Source: Brumimicrobium glaciale
Lineage (GTDB): Bacteria > Bacteroidota > Bacteroidia > Flavobacteriales_D > Crocinitomicaceae
Direction of reading: 5' to 3'
NCBI RefSeq assembly: GCF_004152935.1
Contig: NZ_SETE01000002.1
Span: forward strand, 372,001-436,000
Length of the DNA stretch: 64,000 nucleotides
Both the position numbers and the translations under genes were made by a program. Shown here piece after piece: positions 35,010-46,800 of this stretch (within the stretch, counting starts at the first letter, position 1; every line of letters begins with the position of its first letter). Below the pieces are notes generated by a model. It was given only the letters and a program-made list of their open reading frames with translations. It had not been told where the DNA came from and did not search any database.

Positions 35010-38000
35010 GTGATGATAAAATTTATAAATAACATTGGTGACTTTTTCTCTTCCAACTACTATGATGAAGATTTTGTAAAAAAAGTTCATGAAAAATCTG
35101 GTTATAAATCAGAGGATCATAAAGGCTTGCAAAAACGAATTTCGCCACTAAAGGATAAATACTACCGTTATAAGCAAAACATTATTGAGGGAAGGTTAAG
35201 AACGAAAGATAAAATATACGAAACACATCAATTCCATTCACATTTGTTAAATGCATTGGGCTACGATGGAGATCACCATCAGTACAATGAACCTTTTCAC
35301 TTTTCTGAAAAAGAAGTACTTCCTGTAAGGCATAAATTGTACAGAGGAGATAAACTGCATTTAATTATTATGGAAATGCAGCCATTGATTAAAGAAGGAG
35401 ATGAAGAACCTGATGGTTTATTTGAACAACGCTATAATATAGAGGATGAAGAGCACGAATCGAAAGAACAACGCTATCACCGTGCACAATGGAGCCGTGT
35501 GTTTACTGTTCCTGATGAACTGAAAATTTCTCCAGTAATTATCAATAAGGCAATTTCTCAATTGAGCTTATTGGATCAAAAAGAAAGACCGCAATTCATT
35601 ATGTTATTGGCGGGAAATAAAATCTTTTTGGTGGAGGTGGAAAAATGGTTTAAAGGAGCGTATTTACAGCTTGACATAGAGGAACTGTTTTCGGAAGCGA
35701 CGATTGAACGTAAATACTATTCTCTTTTCTTCTTAATGCTCTCTAAAGAAATGTTAGCACCTGATAGTGAAATGGTACTGATGGATCAGTTGGAAGAAGA
35801 CAGTCATAAAAGTGCTTACGAAGTTACCAAAGACCTAAAGGAAGGAATTATACATGCAGTGGAAGCTTTGGCGAACGAAGCTTTGTATTACCGAAAAGAA
35901 AAGCTCGGTGAAAAATTTGATGAAACGGACGATTTATTCGAAAGTCAAGTGAAAGATGATTGTTTGAATATTGTGTACCGTCTGCTTTTTGTGTTTTATG
36001 CTGAATCAAGATCAGATTTAGACATTCTACCTATTTCTGATAGTGTTTACCAAAAAGGATACTCTTTGGAAATGCTACGTGATTTAGAGCAAACTCAATT
36101 GATTACAGATGCCAGTAGAAATGGATATTTCTTTCACGATTCTTTGAAACAACTGTTCGAATTGATGAGCAGGGGTTACCGTGAAAATGAAGATCAAACC
36201 ATACAACTTAAAGATGGAGAAGTTATATCTACGCTAAAGAATAAAAGTTTTAGAATTCGTCACATTGATTCCCCGATGTTTGATGACGATAAGTTGCTTC
36301 AACTGCGCAATGTGAAATTCAGAAATTACATTTGGCAAGATGTGATTTGTCAACTATCATTGTCTCGAGAGCAACGCGGTAAAGCCAGAGGTAGAATTTC
36401 TTACGCTAACCTTGGAATTAACCAACTGGGAAGCGTTTATGAAAGCTTACTCGCCTATAGAGGATTTTATGCCGAAGAAGATTACATTGAAGTACACCCA
36501 AAAAAGAAACCCAAAGAAGGAACTTTATTGGTGCAAAGAGCAAGAAGAGATGATTTCCATACAGATGAGGTATTGAAAGATGAGTCTGGGAAAGATGTGA
36601 TCATTCCGAAAGGACAATTTGTGTACCGCTTGAGCGGACGTGACAGACAGAAATCTGCTTCTTATTATACGCCTGAGGTGTTGACGCAAACTACAGTGAA
36701 GTACACGCTGAAATCTATTTTAGAGAAGGTGGAAAATGGGGAAATGAAAGCCCTTGAGTTACTGGATTTAAAACTCCTGGAACCAGCAATGGGAGCAGCT
36801 GCTTTCCACAATGAGTTGATTAACCAACTGGCTGAAGCTTATTTGAATTACCGACAAAAAGAGAAGAAAACGAAAATCTCTCCGGAGAAATACATTGAAG
36901 AACTTCAGAAAGTAAAAGCGTACATCGCAACGAACAATGCCTACGGAGTCGATTTAAACCCAACAGCTATTGAACTAGGGAAACTATCGCTTTGGCTGAA
37001 CGTAATTCATAAAGACATGGAAACGCCTTTCTTTGCCAACCGCTTGGCAGTAGGAAATGCAGTTGTTGGGGCTTGGTTTAAGGTATATACCGAAAAACAG
37101 CTGAAAAAGAAATGGTGGGAGAAAGCTCCGAAAATGTTGCAGTTAGGACCAGATGGGGATAAGCGAAAAAAGAATGAAGTTTATCACTTCTTATTGCCGG
37201 ACAAAGGAATGGTTCCCAGTGCTGGAATTAAATTATTGAAAGATGAATTTCCAAAACATGCCAATAGAGTAACGGAATGGCGTAAAGATGCCATTAAACC
37301 AATTTCTGAGACAGAGTTCCGCCAATTGCAAAATATATGTGATGCGATTGACGAGCAATTAGAAGCGTATTATATTTTCCAAAAACGATTAAACCTTCAA
37401 ACCAAGAATAAAGTTGATATATGGTGCGGTTATGAAATAGAGAGAAGAGATAAAGGTTTTCAAAAGAATTTAAACCTGCGTTCTTACGATGAAAAAGAAC
37501 AACTCAACGATCAACGTAATCGTCAATCTTCTCCGTATTATAAATTAAAAATGGTAATGGATTATTGGTGTAGTCTGTGGTTTTGGGATGTGCGGAAAGC
37601 AGAACATTTACCTACACGCCAACAGTATATAAATGATGTGGCAAATATCTTAAGGATTGACTTAACTCAAAAAGATAAAGTATTCAAAAAACAGCCTACC
37701 TCCTATTCCGAGAATAATCAAACAGCGTTATTTCACGAACCTTCTATTGGAGAACAAGCACAACAACAGATTATTGAAAAAACCGAAAAAAGCGACTTGT
37801 ATGACAACAAAGAACGTTTAGAAGAAGTAAAGAATTTAAGTGAACAATATCGATTCTTTCATAGTCAATTAGAGTTTGTTGAGGTCTTTAAAGAAAGAGG
37901 TGGTTTTGATGTGATTGTTGGAAATCCGCCATGGGTAAATATAACTATGGATGAAGCAGGGATTCTTTCTGAGAAAAATCCGGAAATATTTATTAGAAAG

Positions 38001-39815
38001 TTATCTGCCCCACAGATAAAAAAACAAGCAATAAAAATATTAAAAGAAAATGCAGATATAGAGCAAACATATATTACTGAAAATATGTGGGCTGAAGGAA
38101 CTAAAGAGTTTATAGGTGCCTTTCAGAATTACCCTTTACTTCAAGGTCAAAGAAATAATTTGTATAAAAGTATTTTAACCAATTCTTTTAATTTAGTTTC
38201 TAAAAATGGATTTTGTGGGCTGGTTCATCCTGAGGGAATATATGAAGATCCTAAAGCTAGTAATTTAAGAGAAAAAGTGTACCAAAGATTAAAATTTCAT
38301 TTTGAATTTAAAAATGCTTTATTCATTTTTAGCGAGGTTCATGACCAAATGAATTTTGGCATAAATATTTATCGTGGTTTTGAAGATGAAGTTGATTTTA
38401 TTTCAATTCATAACTTATATATCCCTCAAACCATAGATGGTATTTTTATAAGTAAACCAAGCCTCTTTACTGAAGGAAAGAAAATAAAAGATGATAATGG
38501 TAAATTTATTTGGAATACTAAACCTAGTTCTAATCGGAAGGTTAACATAAATGAAAGTGCATTGAAAATAATATATAATGCGTTCGGAACAGAAGAGGAT
38601 AATTATAATAATACAAAGTTAATTGAAGTACACTCTAATGAAGTATTGACTATCCTAACAAAATTAGGTAAATTACAAATGAAATTAGAAGACAAAATGA
38701 AATATTTTGTGACCATGTGCTTTAATGAAACAAACGGTGTTAAGGATGGCGTAATTAAAAGAAAAACAGAATATAGTAATTTTGAAAATAGTGCAGTAAT
38801 ATTTAGTGGACCTCACTTTTTCGTTTCAAATCCATTTAACAAAAATCCATATGAAGCCTGTAAGTTGAGTTCTCATTATGATGTTTTGGACCTTCAATCA
38901 ATAGACAAAGATTTCTTACCTAGAACAAATTATCAAAAATCATATAATTATTCAAATTACATTAATAAAATTATAACTCCATGGGGCTCGCAATGGGAAC
39001 AAGAATTTAAACTAGCTTTTAGTAAAATGCTAAACACTGCCAGTGAAAGAACTTTACAACCAGCAATCTTACCTTCAAATTCTTCACATATTGATGGTGT
39101 TATTTCGATTACTTATAAAAATGAAATAGAACTGTTAGAATCAGTTGGTCTATTTTCCTCAATCATTTATGACTTCTATATTAAAGCTTTAGGTAAGAGT
39201 AATTTATATGACGACACGTTAAGAACTTTAAAAATAGGTGTAGACGAACGATTCAAAAACTTTTTAATTTCTAGAGGTCTATTATTAAACAGCCTGAATT
39301 CTAATTATGCGAAGCTATGGGAGAGAAACTGGAATGATGATTTTAAAGTTGATTTTTGGAGCAAGAAAGATAATAGACTAACTCCTTTTGACAGCTTAGA
39401 ACCAAAGTGGGAATGGGATACACCTTTGCGTAATTGGTATGAACGCAGATGGGCTTTAGTTGAGATAGATGTAATATCTGCAATGGCTTTAAGCTTAACT
39501 TTAGAAGAGTTAATCTTAATTTACAACGTTCAATTTCCAGTTCTCCAACAAAACGAAGATGATACTTGGTATGACACCACAGGCAATATTGTATTTACTT
39601 GTTCCAAAGGTTTAACAGGCGTTGGTATAGACCGTCCAGTTTGGAACACCATAAAAGATTTAAAAGCAGGAGAAACCTACGAGCACACCATAGAGAAAAG
39701 TGAATTGTATTTCGGTAAAAAAATTACGTATTATGCACCGTTTGATAAATGTGATCGTGTAGAAGATTATAAGACTGCTTGGGCACATTTTGAGAAGGTA
39801 TTTAAAGAAGATTGA
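35010..39815 (+). CDS. Large N6-adenine DNA methyltransferase, PglX/DrmMI/Eco57I-like
   Basis: A 1601-residue protein. The catalytic motif IV is NPPW (Asn972-Trp975) in VIVGNPPWVNI. Motif I reads EPAMGAAAF (from Glu591) where most relatives have DPAxGSGxF, and YGVDLNPTAIELGKLSLWL is the following motif. The first 550 residues hold an Eco57I/type IIG-like N-terminal part with no clear nuclease motif, and residues about 1000-1600 are the target-recognition part. Very large size fits PglX and DrmMI proteins, which mark host DNA as self. Reading can start at GTG 35010 or ATG 35013. The altered motif I may lower SAM binding. Confidence 0.88.
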   Translation: MMIKFINNIGDFFSSNYYDEDFVKKVHEKSGYKSEDHKGLQKRISPLKDKYYRYKQNIIEGRLRTKDKIYETHQFHSHLLNALGYDGDHHQYNEPFHFSEKEVLPVRHKLYRGDKLHLIIMEMQPLIKEGDEEPDGLFEQRYNIEDEEHESKEQRYHRAQWSRVFTVPDELKISPVIINKAISQLSLLDQKERPQFIMLLAGNKIFLVEVEKWFKGAYLQLDIEELFSEATIERKYYSLFFLMLSKEMLAPDSEMVLMDQLEEDSHKSAYEVTKDLKEGIIHAVEALANEALYYRKEKLGEKFDETDDLFESQVKDDCLNIVYRLLFVFYAESRSDLDILPISDSVYQKGYSLEMLRDLEQTQLITDASRNGYFFHDSLKQLFELMSRGYRENEDQTIQLKDGEVISTLKNKSFRIRHIDSPMFDDDKLLQLRNVKFRNYIWQDVICQLSLSREQRGKARGRISYANLGINQLGSVYESLLAYRGFYAEEDYIEVHPKKKPKEGTLLVQRARRDDFHTDEVLKDESGKDVIIPKGQFVYRLSGRDRQKSASYYTPEVLTQTTVKYTLKSILEKVENGEMKALELLDLKLLEPAMGAAAFHNELINQLAEAYLNYRQKEKKTKISPEKYIEELQKVKAYIATNNAYGVDLNPTAIELGKLSLWLNVIHKDMETPFFANRLAVGNAVVGAWFKVYTEKQLKKKWWEKAPKMLQLGPDGDKRKKNEVYHFLLPDKGMVPSAGIKLLKDEFPKHANRVTEWRKDAIKPISETEFRQLQNICDAIDEQLEAYYIFQKRLNLQTKNKVDIWCGYEIERRDKGFQKNLNLRSYDEKEQLNDQRNRQSSPYYKLKMVMDYWCSLWFWDVRKAEHLPTRQQYINDVANILRIDLTQKDKVFKKQPTSYSENNQTALFHEPSIGEQAQQQIIEKTEKSDLYDNKERLEEVKNLSEQYRFFHSQLEFVEVFKERGGFDVIVGNPPWVNITMDEAGILSEKNPEIFIRKLSAPQIKKQAIKILKENADIEQTYITENMWAEGTKEFIGAFQNYPLLQGQRNNLYKSILTNSFNLVSKNGFCGLVHPEGIYEDPKASNLREKVYQRLKFHFEFKNALFIFSEVHDQMNFGINIYRGFEDEVDFISIHNLYIPQTIDGIFISKPSLFTEGKKIKDDNGKFIWNTKPSSNRKVNINESALKIIYNAFGTEEDNYNNTKLIEVHSNEVLTILTKLGKLQMKLEDKMKYFVTMCFNETNGVKDGVIKRKTEYSNFENSAVIFSGPHFFVSNPFNKNPYEACKLSSHYDVLDLQSIDKDFLPRTNYQKSYNYSNYINKIITPWGSQWEQEFKLAFSKMLNTASERTLQPAILPSNSSHIDGVISITYKNEIELLESVGLFSSIIYDFYIKALGKSNLYDDTLRTLKIGVDERFKNFLISRGLLLNSLNSNYAKLWERNWNDDFKVDFWSKKDNRLTPFDSLEPKWEWDTPLRNWYERRWALVEIDVISAMALSLTLEELILIYNVQFPVLQQNEDDTWYDTTGNIVFTCSKGLTGVGIDRPVWNTIKDLKAGETYEHTIEKSELYFGKKITYYAPFDKCDRVEDYKTAWAHFEKVFKED

Positions 39816-39817
39816 TT

Positions 39818-40561
39818 ATGGAGGAACCTACTAAAAGTTGGATACAAGATATTAAGAATAGTATGACGTCTATTCAAGAGACATATAAAGAATATCAAGG
39901 TATGATACTCACTGAAGGTGATTTAGAATGCCATGTATTTAATGCGCTCATGGCACAAGAAAATTTAAAAGGTTATCATAATTCCAAAGGTAATTCTTTA
40001 GGTTTTATTGTGGATGAAGGTGAACGGAAAACATCTTTTGTTCATTCACAGGTTACTTGGTTTAAGGAGAATGAGAAATCTGGTTTTGAAGTTGATTTAA
40101 CTATTGGTAGCCCAGCGCTATTAGAAGTTGTTAATATTGAGCTTTTTGAAGAGTACACTAGTAAAGGTTTCGCGTATGACGGACCAGCTGTAGCAATAGA
40201 GTTGAAATTTATTAGAAGAAAAGATAAAGCATCACAAACAGCTCATGAGGATCTCCTTAAAATAATGAATAGACTAATTCCTGCCAAATACGCAAATATT
40301 GAAAACGATAAATATGAAATAAGCTCTAAAAATAATGTCGCATTTGTATCAATTGTTGGATGCAAAGATGAAGAAACTTATAATCTATCAAAATATTATC
40401 TTGGTAAACATCTTATGCTTACAAAAGGAGAGGCACAGGACAATTTATTTGTTTGTTTATTCAGTCCAGAAAAAATCACATGGTGTAAATTTGATATGAT
40501 TGCTGAGTACAATAGAGTTGAGTCAGAAGAAAAAAACAAAAGACAACAGAAAGCCTTGTAA
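39818..40561 (+). CDS. PD-(D/E)XK-like nuclease
   Basis: A 247-residue protein. A possible active site is Asp93 (GFEVDLTI) with Glu128-x-Lys130 (VAIELKFIRRK), the spacing expected for the restriction-endonuclease fold; an upstream helix with Glu (TEGDLECHVFNAL) could supply the remaining acid. No other domain is seen. ATG at 39818 is preferred over a TTG six bases earlier, and it lies 2 bases after the methyltransferase stop, so the two are coupled. It could be the cutting subunit for the methylase and helicase, or a repair-type nuclease. The family is not one I can name. Confidence 0.72.
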   Translation: MEEPTKSWIQDIKNSMTSIQETYKEYQGMILTEGDLECHVFNALMAQENLKGYHNSKGNSLGFIVDEGERKTSFVHSQVTWFKENEKSGFEVDLTIGSPALLEVVNIELFEEYTSKGFAYDGPAVAIELKFIRRKDKASQTAHEDLLKIMNRLIPAKYANIENDKYEISSKNNVAFVSIVGCKDEETYNLSKYYLGKHLMLTKGEAQDNLFVCLFSPEKITWCKFDMIAEYNRVESEEKNKRQQKAL

Positions 40562-40670
40562 AACAGTATTAAGAAATTTAACTAACCGAACCAACCTTAA
40601 GTAATTTAAAAGGTATCAGATAATTTATTTCCCTGTAACGACTTACCAGTAAAGTTTAGAATTAGAAATT

Positions 40671-42401
40671 ATGACAGAAATTAAAAAAAACAAAGTTCAA
40701 TTATACTTTGACTATTATGTAGCACATCATGAGCCGAAACTTGAAAACTGGTATCGTGGATTGACAAAATACATAAATATTGTACAGGCAATAAAAAAAA
40801 CATTGCAAGCGGAAGAGAACTTCGCTGAATTGTCAATAGAAGACCAAGAGTCAAAACTAAATGAAGTTTTTGCAGAATGTTCTGCTAATGAAATCACAAA
40901 TACTGAATCGTTTTTAGAAAGATACATTTTTCTACAAGGTAATGGTGTGGGAGATGTAAGTCAAGGAGTGGTTTGGGATACTGAAAAAAATCCACACAAA
41001 AAAATAATTAGAGAGAATGCATCTGCTTTATTACTTTACAACATCTTGGTTGAGGATGATCGTGTAGAAACGGATAAAAAAATCGATGAATTGTTGAAAA
41101 TGGATAAAAATCAGTTTGCTGTTAAAAACCGGTTTATCAGAACTTTACATCCACATACTTTTGGCTCGCCAGATGCTAATGGAAAAATGGATAGGTTGCT
41201 TAGTGTTTTAGATACTAAATTAGGAGTTACTGTTTCGGGAAGCACTCCAATTGAAAAACATGATGAATTATGTAAATTAATCGAGACGGATGATCCTGCT
41301 TTAAGACAAATGTTTACATGGGAACTTTACTATATGCTTAATGATGAGTTGGATTTAAAAAAAGCGATTGTTTATTATGGAGCGCCTGGAACAGGAAAAA
41401 CATTTATCTCAGATATAAATGCTAGAAAATATATTGACCTGCATAGAATAAAAGTGGGAAGGTCTGTTTTAAATGATTACAGTATTCAAACTGTTCAGTT
41501 TCACCCAAGTTATTCTTATGAAGACTTCTTCGAAGGAATTCGTCCAACTGAAGATGGGAAGTTGAAATTGTTTAATGGTACATTTAAACAGTTTTGCAAG
41601 GATAACAGTATTCTTGAAAGAGCATTGTACAAATCAGATGATTTTATTGAAAATAAAAAATTTAAAAAATTGGAATATGATTTTTCACAAATCCGTATAA
41701 ATGATCTTAACGATGAACAAAAGAAAATTTTAGGATGTAATGATAAGGAGTTTGCCACTGAGCTAACAATTCAAGATTGGATTGAACCGGCTTTTTTCAT
41801 CATAGACGAAATTAATAGAGCAGAACTTTCTAAAGTTTTTGGAGAATTAATGTTGAGCCTTGAATACAGAGGTGTAAAAGGAAAGATAAAAACTCAGTAC
41901 GCTCATTTATGTAAAAATAAAAACGATGATTCTGCTTTTTATTTTGAGGATGATCAAAACTGGTTCTTTGTACCTCAGAATATATATCTAATTGGAACAA
42001 TGAATAATATTGATAGATCTGTAGATACTTTTGACTTTGCGTTGAGAAGACGTTTTATGTGGGAGGAAGTTCATCCGAATTATTCTGTAATTAAATCTGT
42101 ATTGATGTCCTCAGGGAGAGGATGGAGCTATGAAGATTGTAAAAACCTTTCAGATTCATTACTGCGTCTTAATAATCTAATTGAGGGTGATGAGATTCTA
42201 GATAAGAACTACCGCATTGGACAATCTTATGTTTTAGAGTTGCGAAAAACAAATCGTGATCGGTATGATTCTATTGTTAAAGCTAAAGAGTTTTTATGGG
42301 GAAGCTTTATACAACCATTATTGGAAGAATATTTAAGAGGTTTAGGAGATGAAAAAAAATCCAATGAAAAAATTCAAAGGTTTAGAAATTCATTTGTTTA
42401 A
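40671..42401 (+). CDS. mcrB: McrB-like AAA+ GTPase/ATPase
   Basis: A 576-residue protein. The first 215 residues are a helical N-terminal region, not the methyl-DNA-binding domain of E. coli McrB. The AAA+ module follows: Walker A GAPGTGKT (Gly237-Lys243), the McrB-specific FHPSYSYEDFFEGIRP, Walker B FFIIDEINRAEL, and the NxxD signature MNNIDRS at about 445, then the arginine-finger region LRRRF. McrB hexamers translocate DNA and activate the McrC nuclease. The McrC-like gene follows after 3 bases. The gap of 109 bases before this gene may hold a second promoter. The N-terminal region probably decides what DNA is recognised. Confidence 0.9.
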   Translation: MTEIKKNKVQLYFDYYVAHHEPKLENWYRGLTKYINIVQAIKKTLQAEENFAELSIEDQESKLNEVFAECSANEITNTESFLERYIFLQGNGVGDVSQGVVWDTEKNPHKKIIRENASALLLYNILVEDDRVETDKKIDELLKMDKNQFAVKNRFIRTLHPHTFGSPDANGKMDRLLSVLDTKLGVTVSGSTPIEKHDELCKLIETDDPALRQMFTWELYYMLNDELDLKKAIVYYGAPGTGKTFISDINARKYIDLHRIKVGRSVLNDYSIQTVQFHPSYSYEDFFEGIRPTEDGKLKLFNGTFKQFCKDNSILERALYKSDDFIENKKFKKLEYDFSQIRINDLNDEQKKILGCNDKEFATELTIQDWIEPAFFIIDEINRAELSKVFGELMLSLEYRGVKGKIKTQYAHLCKNKNDDSAFYFEDDQNWFFVPQNIYLIGTMNNIDRSVDTFDFALRRRFMWEEVHPNYSVIKSVLMSSGRGWSYEDCKNLSDSLLRLNNLIEGDEILDKNYRIGQSYVLELRKTNRDRYDSIVKAKEFLWGSFIQPLLEEYLRGLGDEKKSNEKIQRFRNSFV

Positions 42402-42404
42402 GAT

Positions 42405-43823
42405 ATGATAGCTTCAGAATATTTTAAAAATCATATCACTGACAATGACTATCGTTTGAATAGGATAGCGGATAGTATTGAGTTAACTAAAAACTTTAAT
42501 TGTTCTACTTATAATAAGGCACGAAAAAATTATGGCCTTATAAGAAGAGAGGGCATTGAGGTTTTTTTACAAGGTATAAGAGAAAACATTGAAACATATG
42601 ATCTAAGCTCTTCAATAATTAATTTTATAAATCGGGATGAAGAGTTTGATGTTAATCAAGATCAAAAAGTCATTGAAATCATAGGTAATTCATATGATAC
42701 TTTTAAAATCAAGACAGGAAATATAGTAGGGTCGTTTATTTATAAGGGCAATCAGCTTAACATCAATTGTCGTTTTGGGAATTCCTTTTTGGAATACATG
42801 ATTGCCAATACTAGTGGTTTTATTGAATTAGAAAACTTCGGTGGTAAAAGCGATGATTTAGGTTTAGGAGAGTGGATAATGATTTTATATTGGAGAATGC
42901 TTTTAAAGAAAGCATTTACTCTAGGGATGTATAAAAATTATAAAAGTATTACAGAAGATATTTCTACAGTGAGAGGTGCTATTGAGATTAATGACTTTAT
43001 TAAAAAACCTTTTTTTAACGGAAAAACCACCTGTACCTTTAAGGAACATAGCTATGAAAATAATATAAATAGAATTATTAAACAGGCTATTGCAAAGGTT
43101 GCTAAATCAAAATACAGCAATTTAATTAATGATATAATTGATATCAAAAGAGCTTATGATAATGTTCATTTTGAAAATGACAGAAAACGAGATTTATCTA
43201 CTAGAGTTAAAAACCCCTATTACCAAAAGTATAATGAGGTTTATAATTTATCAAAAAACATCATCGACGATAACTTTTTAAGTTATAACAATCCTAAAAG
43301 TGATTTCTCAGCTTTCATCTTCGATATTTCCTTATTGTTTGAACATCATATTCGTAAAGTTCTTAATCAAGAATTTACTATCCATCAGAAAAATAAAAAA
43401 GAATTTAAAGTTCCAAACGGAATAGATGAAAATAATTTATTCCCAGACGTTATAATTGATTACGGAGATAATAAAATCGGAGTATTTGACGTGAAATACA
43501 AACGATTCCGTGTTGATGGTAAAGATAAAGGAGTGAATCGAGAGGACAGGTTCCAATTAATTACTTATTTGGCTTCATATACTAGTACTTATGAGGTTGT
43601 TAATTCTGGTTTTATTTATCCTTGCGAAGAACATGAGCATGAGAGATTAGTAAACAGTGTTGGTGAGCAGCAACAATATGTGGCTGTAGGAAAGTGTGAA
43701 ATCCCCTTCAATATTTACTTTTATAAAGTTACTAAAGAATATGATACTCAAAGAAGTTATGATAAGGGCTTCTCAAAAGAGTTTTGTTGTTTTGAAACTG
43801 AAAAAGAATTTAAAATTGTATAA
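42405..43823 (+). CDS. mcrC: McrC-like nuclease subunit
   Basis: A 472-residue protein matching the McrC family: an N-terminal part that docks to McrB, a central stretch STVRGAIEINDFIKK followed by CTFKEHSYENNINRIIKQA, and a C-terminal PD-(D/E)XK nuclease with Asp348 in LFPDVIID and Asp362-x-Lys364 in VFDVKYKRF. The active site is therefore intact. It forms the endonuclease half of the McrBC pair with the upstream gene. Confidence 0.85.
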   Translation: MIASEYFKNHITDNDYRLNRIADSIELTKNFNCSTYNKARKNYGLIRREGIEVFLQGIRENIETYDLSSSIINFINRDEEFDVNQDQKVIEIIGNSYDTFKIKTGNIVGSFIYKGNQLNINCRFGNSFLEYMIANTSGFIELENFGGKSDDLGLGEWIMILYWRMLLKKAFTLGMYKNYKSITEDISTVRGAIEINDFIKKPFFNGKTTCTFKEHSYENNINRIIKQAIAKVAKSKYSNLINDIIDIKRAYDNVHFENDRKRDLSTRVKNPYYQKYNEVYNLSKNIIDDNFLSYNNPKSDFSAFIFDISLLFEHHIRKVLNQEFTIHQKNKKEFKVPNGIDENNLFPDVIIDYGDNKIGVFDVKYKRFRVDGKDKGVNREDRFQLITYLASYTSTYEVVNSGFIYPCEEHEHERLVNSVGEQQQYVAVGKCEIPFNIYFYKVTKEYDTQRSYDKGFSKEFCCFETEKEFKIV

Positions 43824-43826
43824 ACT

Positions 43827-46800
43827 ATGCTACCATTACAACAAGCCTACGAGGTAAAACAGTCCATCATTGAATACTTAAAAGCTACATTTAGCTTTAA
43901 GGAAAAGAAGGTGTCTGATGCTTTTTACAACTTTATAGAAGATCCAAAAGAAGGAATCTTTAAAGGACCTTATGTTTCATTGAAATTACCTTTTGAAACT
44001 GCCGCTTCGAATGAAGAAATGCCTTTAGAAATTTCACCTAACTTCTCAGCTTATAAGCACCAGTTTGAGGCGTTTAAAAGATTGCATACAAAAGATGGAC
44101 ATCAACCAAAACCTACCTTGTTAACAACAGGAACAGGTTCGGGTAAAACGGAGTCCTTCTTATTCCCTATTCTAGACTATTGTCACAAACACAAGGATGA
44201 AAGAGGGATAAAGGTAATTATATTATATCCTATGAATGCTTTGGCAACCGATCAAGCCAAACGTTTGGCAGAGTTGATTCATGGGGATGAAAGGTTGAAT
44301 GGTAAAATTACAGCAGGCTTGTTTATTGGGGAAGGGAAAGACAAATCGAAGTTTCCAAAGAACATGGGAGAAACCCATATCATTGAAAACAGAGATGAAA
44401 TCATTAGTAATCCGCCTGATATCTTGCTAACCAACTTTAAGATGTTGGATTACGGTTTAATGCGTCACAACTTTCATCAGCTCTGGACACACAATTTTGA
44501 TAATCCTGAGTTGCTGCGTTTCTTGGTATTGGATGAATTACACACCTATGATGGAGCACAAGGAACAGACGTTGCTAATCTTATTCGTAGGTTGAAGCTT
44601 AAATTAAATACGCCGAAAAATCATTTATGTCCTGTAGGAACTTCTGCGACCATTGGTAAAGGAGAAGATTCAGTTAAATTGTTGACCGAATATGCTTCGG
44701 ATGTTTTTGGAGAGCATTTCACAGCTGATTCCGTAATCATTGAACACCGATTGAGTTCAGATCAGTTTTTTACCATACCAGATGAAGAATTGGATACTTT
44801 TATTCCTCGAATTGTTGGCTTACAGCAAAGTAGATTGGGTATAAATGAAAACTATGTAGATTACGTTATTCGCCAAAAGAAATTATGGCAATTACCTGAA
44901 AATATTGATGCCTATAATCTATCGAAGGAACTAAAAAAACTAAAAGTTGTAAAAGACATTTCGCGTGTTTTATCTGATAAAATTGTCTCCATAGCTGATT
45001 TAATCGAAGGCGTTGAAGCCATCAATCCAGAGTTTAAAAGATTAGCAGAATACGAAGCAGAGGGTGACTTTTCGCCAAAAGAGGAAGTGATAACTTCTAT
45101 ATTAGCATTGGTTGCTGAAGCAAAATCAGATGAAGAGGGAAGATTTCCATTTTTGTTTCTTCAAATTCAGATTTGGGTAAGAGAAATGAGTGGTTTGTTG
45201 AGAGAATTCAATGAAGAACCAACATTCACTTGGAGAGATAAAATTGTTGGAAAAGAACATAATGCAGCTTTACCTCCTTATTTCTGTAGAGAGTGTGGCG
45301 CGAGCGGATGGTTAGCGGTAAAACATGACAACAGAAATCAATTTGAGCTAGATCCTTTAGAAGTTTATGAACAGTATTTTACGAATCATAAGAACATATA
45401 TTTTACAAACACCCATGAAGAAGCACATTATGGGATAGATGAATATGATCCAACAACTACAATTACACCTTTCGTCCATCAAGTAGATTTAAAACACATG
45501 GATCACATCACCGAACAGCGTATGCACATGATTGCATACCGGAAGGTGAAAGACCAAAAGAACATTCATACCTGTCCAGAATGTAATTCTGCAAACGACA
45601 TGAGTATCATCGGTACACGTATAGCTACTTTGAATTCAGTTTCTATCAGTCAAATCCTATCCTCTGATTTAGATGAACGAGGAGAAAAGTACCGTAAGGT
45701 ATTGGCTTTTACGAATGGAGTACAAGATGCTGCGCATCATGCAGGTTTCGTAGAAGCAAGAAACTACCGTTTTACATTCAGAGCATCTTTACAAAAAGTG
45801 ATTAATCACATTGGAAAACCAGTTGATTTAGAAACTTTAAAAGATGAGTTTATCAGCTATTGGAAAAGCAATTCTGATCCTCAAGAAGCGAATCATTTAG
45901 AAGCTTATTTCTACCGTTTCTTTCCTTCAGATTATATTGGGAAAGCACAAGTAGAAGATTACCGTAATCCAAATACCAATTCATTTTCTAAAGCTTTTGA
46001 GAAAGAATTTGACACCCGAATTCATTGGGAGATATTATCTGAATTTGGATACAATGCTTCCATTGGACGAACATTAGAAAAAACAGGTTCTTCAGCAGTG
46101 AGTTTTAACAAAGAACTCTTTGAATCTACTTTTGATGACATGCTGGACTGGATGCAGGCCAATATGTTGAGTAGTATTGAAAAGGAACAGTTTGTTAAGT
46201 TTTTAAATGGAATTCTGCACCGCATGAGAAAACGTGGAGCCATAGATCATGAGTTCCTATCTAAGTTCAGAACGAATGAATTGAAACTATGGGATTTGAA
46301 TTGGATGAGAGATTCAAGACACTATTTAAATAAAAACTTTGGTCCAAAATCAAGAATTCCAAAATTGATTAGTAACGGTGTACATACCAGAGGAGTTTTA
46401 GACACTACATTTGCCAAGACAACCAATTGGTATCATTCCTATTTCGCGAAGAGTTTCCAATTGACTGTGGTAAATAATGCTGTTATCAATGAGTTCTATG
46501 AATTGTTATTTGATAAACTAACATTCAACGGTCTAATGAGTCAGCAAGTGACTAAAGAAGGAGAGAACTATGCGCTACTTCCTGAAAACATAAAGGTGAG
46601 TAACAAAGTCGCTAATTATCATTGTGATACGTGCTCTTCAACTTTACAAGTTACAGAAGGAGACGATATGACTTTAGATACTTCTTGTTTAGGTTATCGT
46701 TGTTCAGGACATTATAAAAAGTCTGAAGAGAATAAGCTCAATTATTATAATCTGATTTACAACAGAACAAACTCTCCTAGAATATATGCAGCAGAACATA

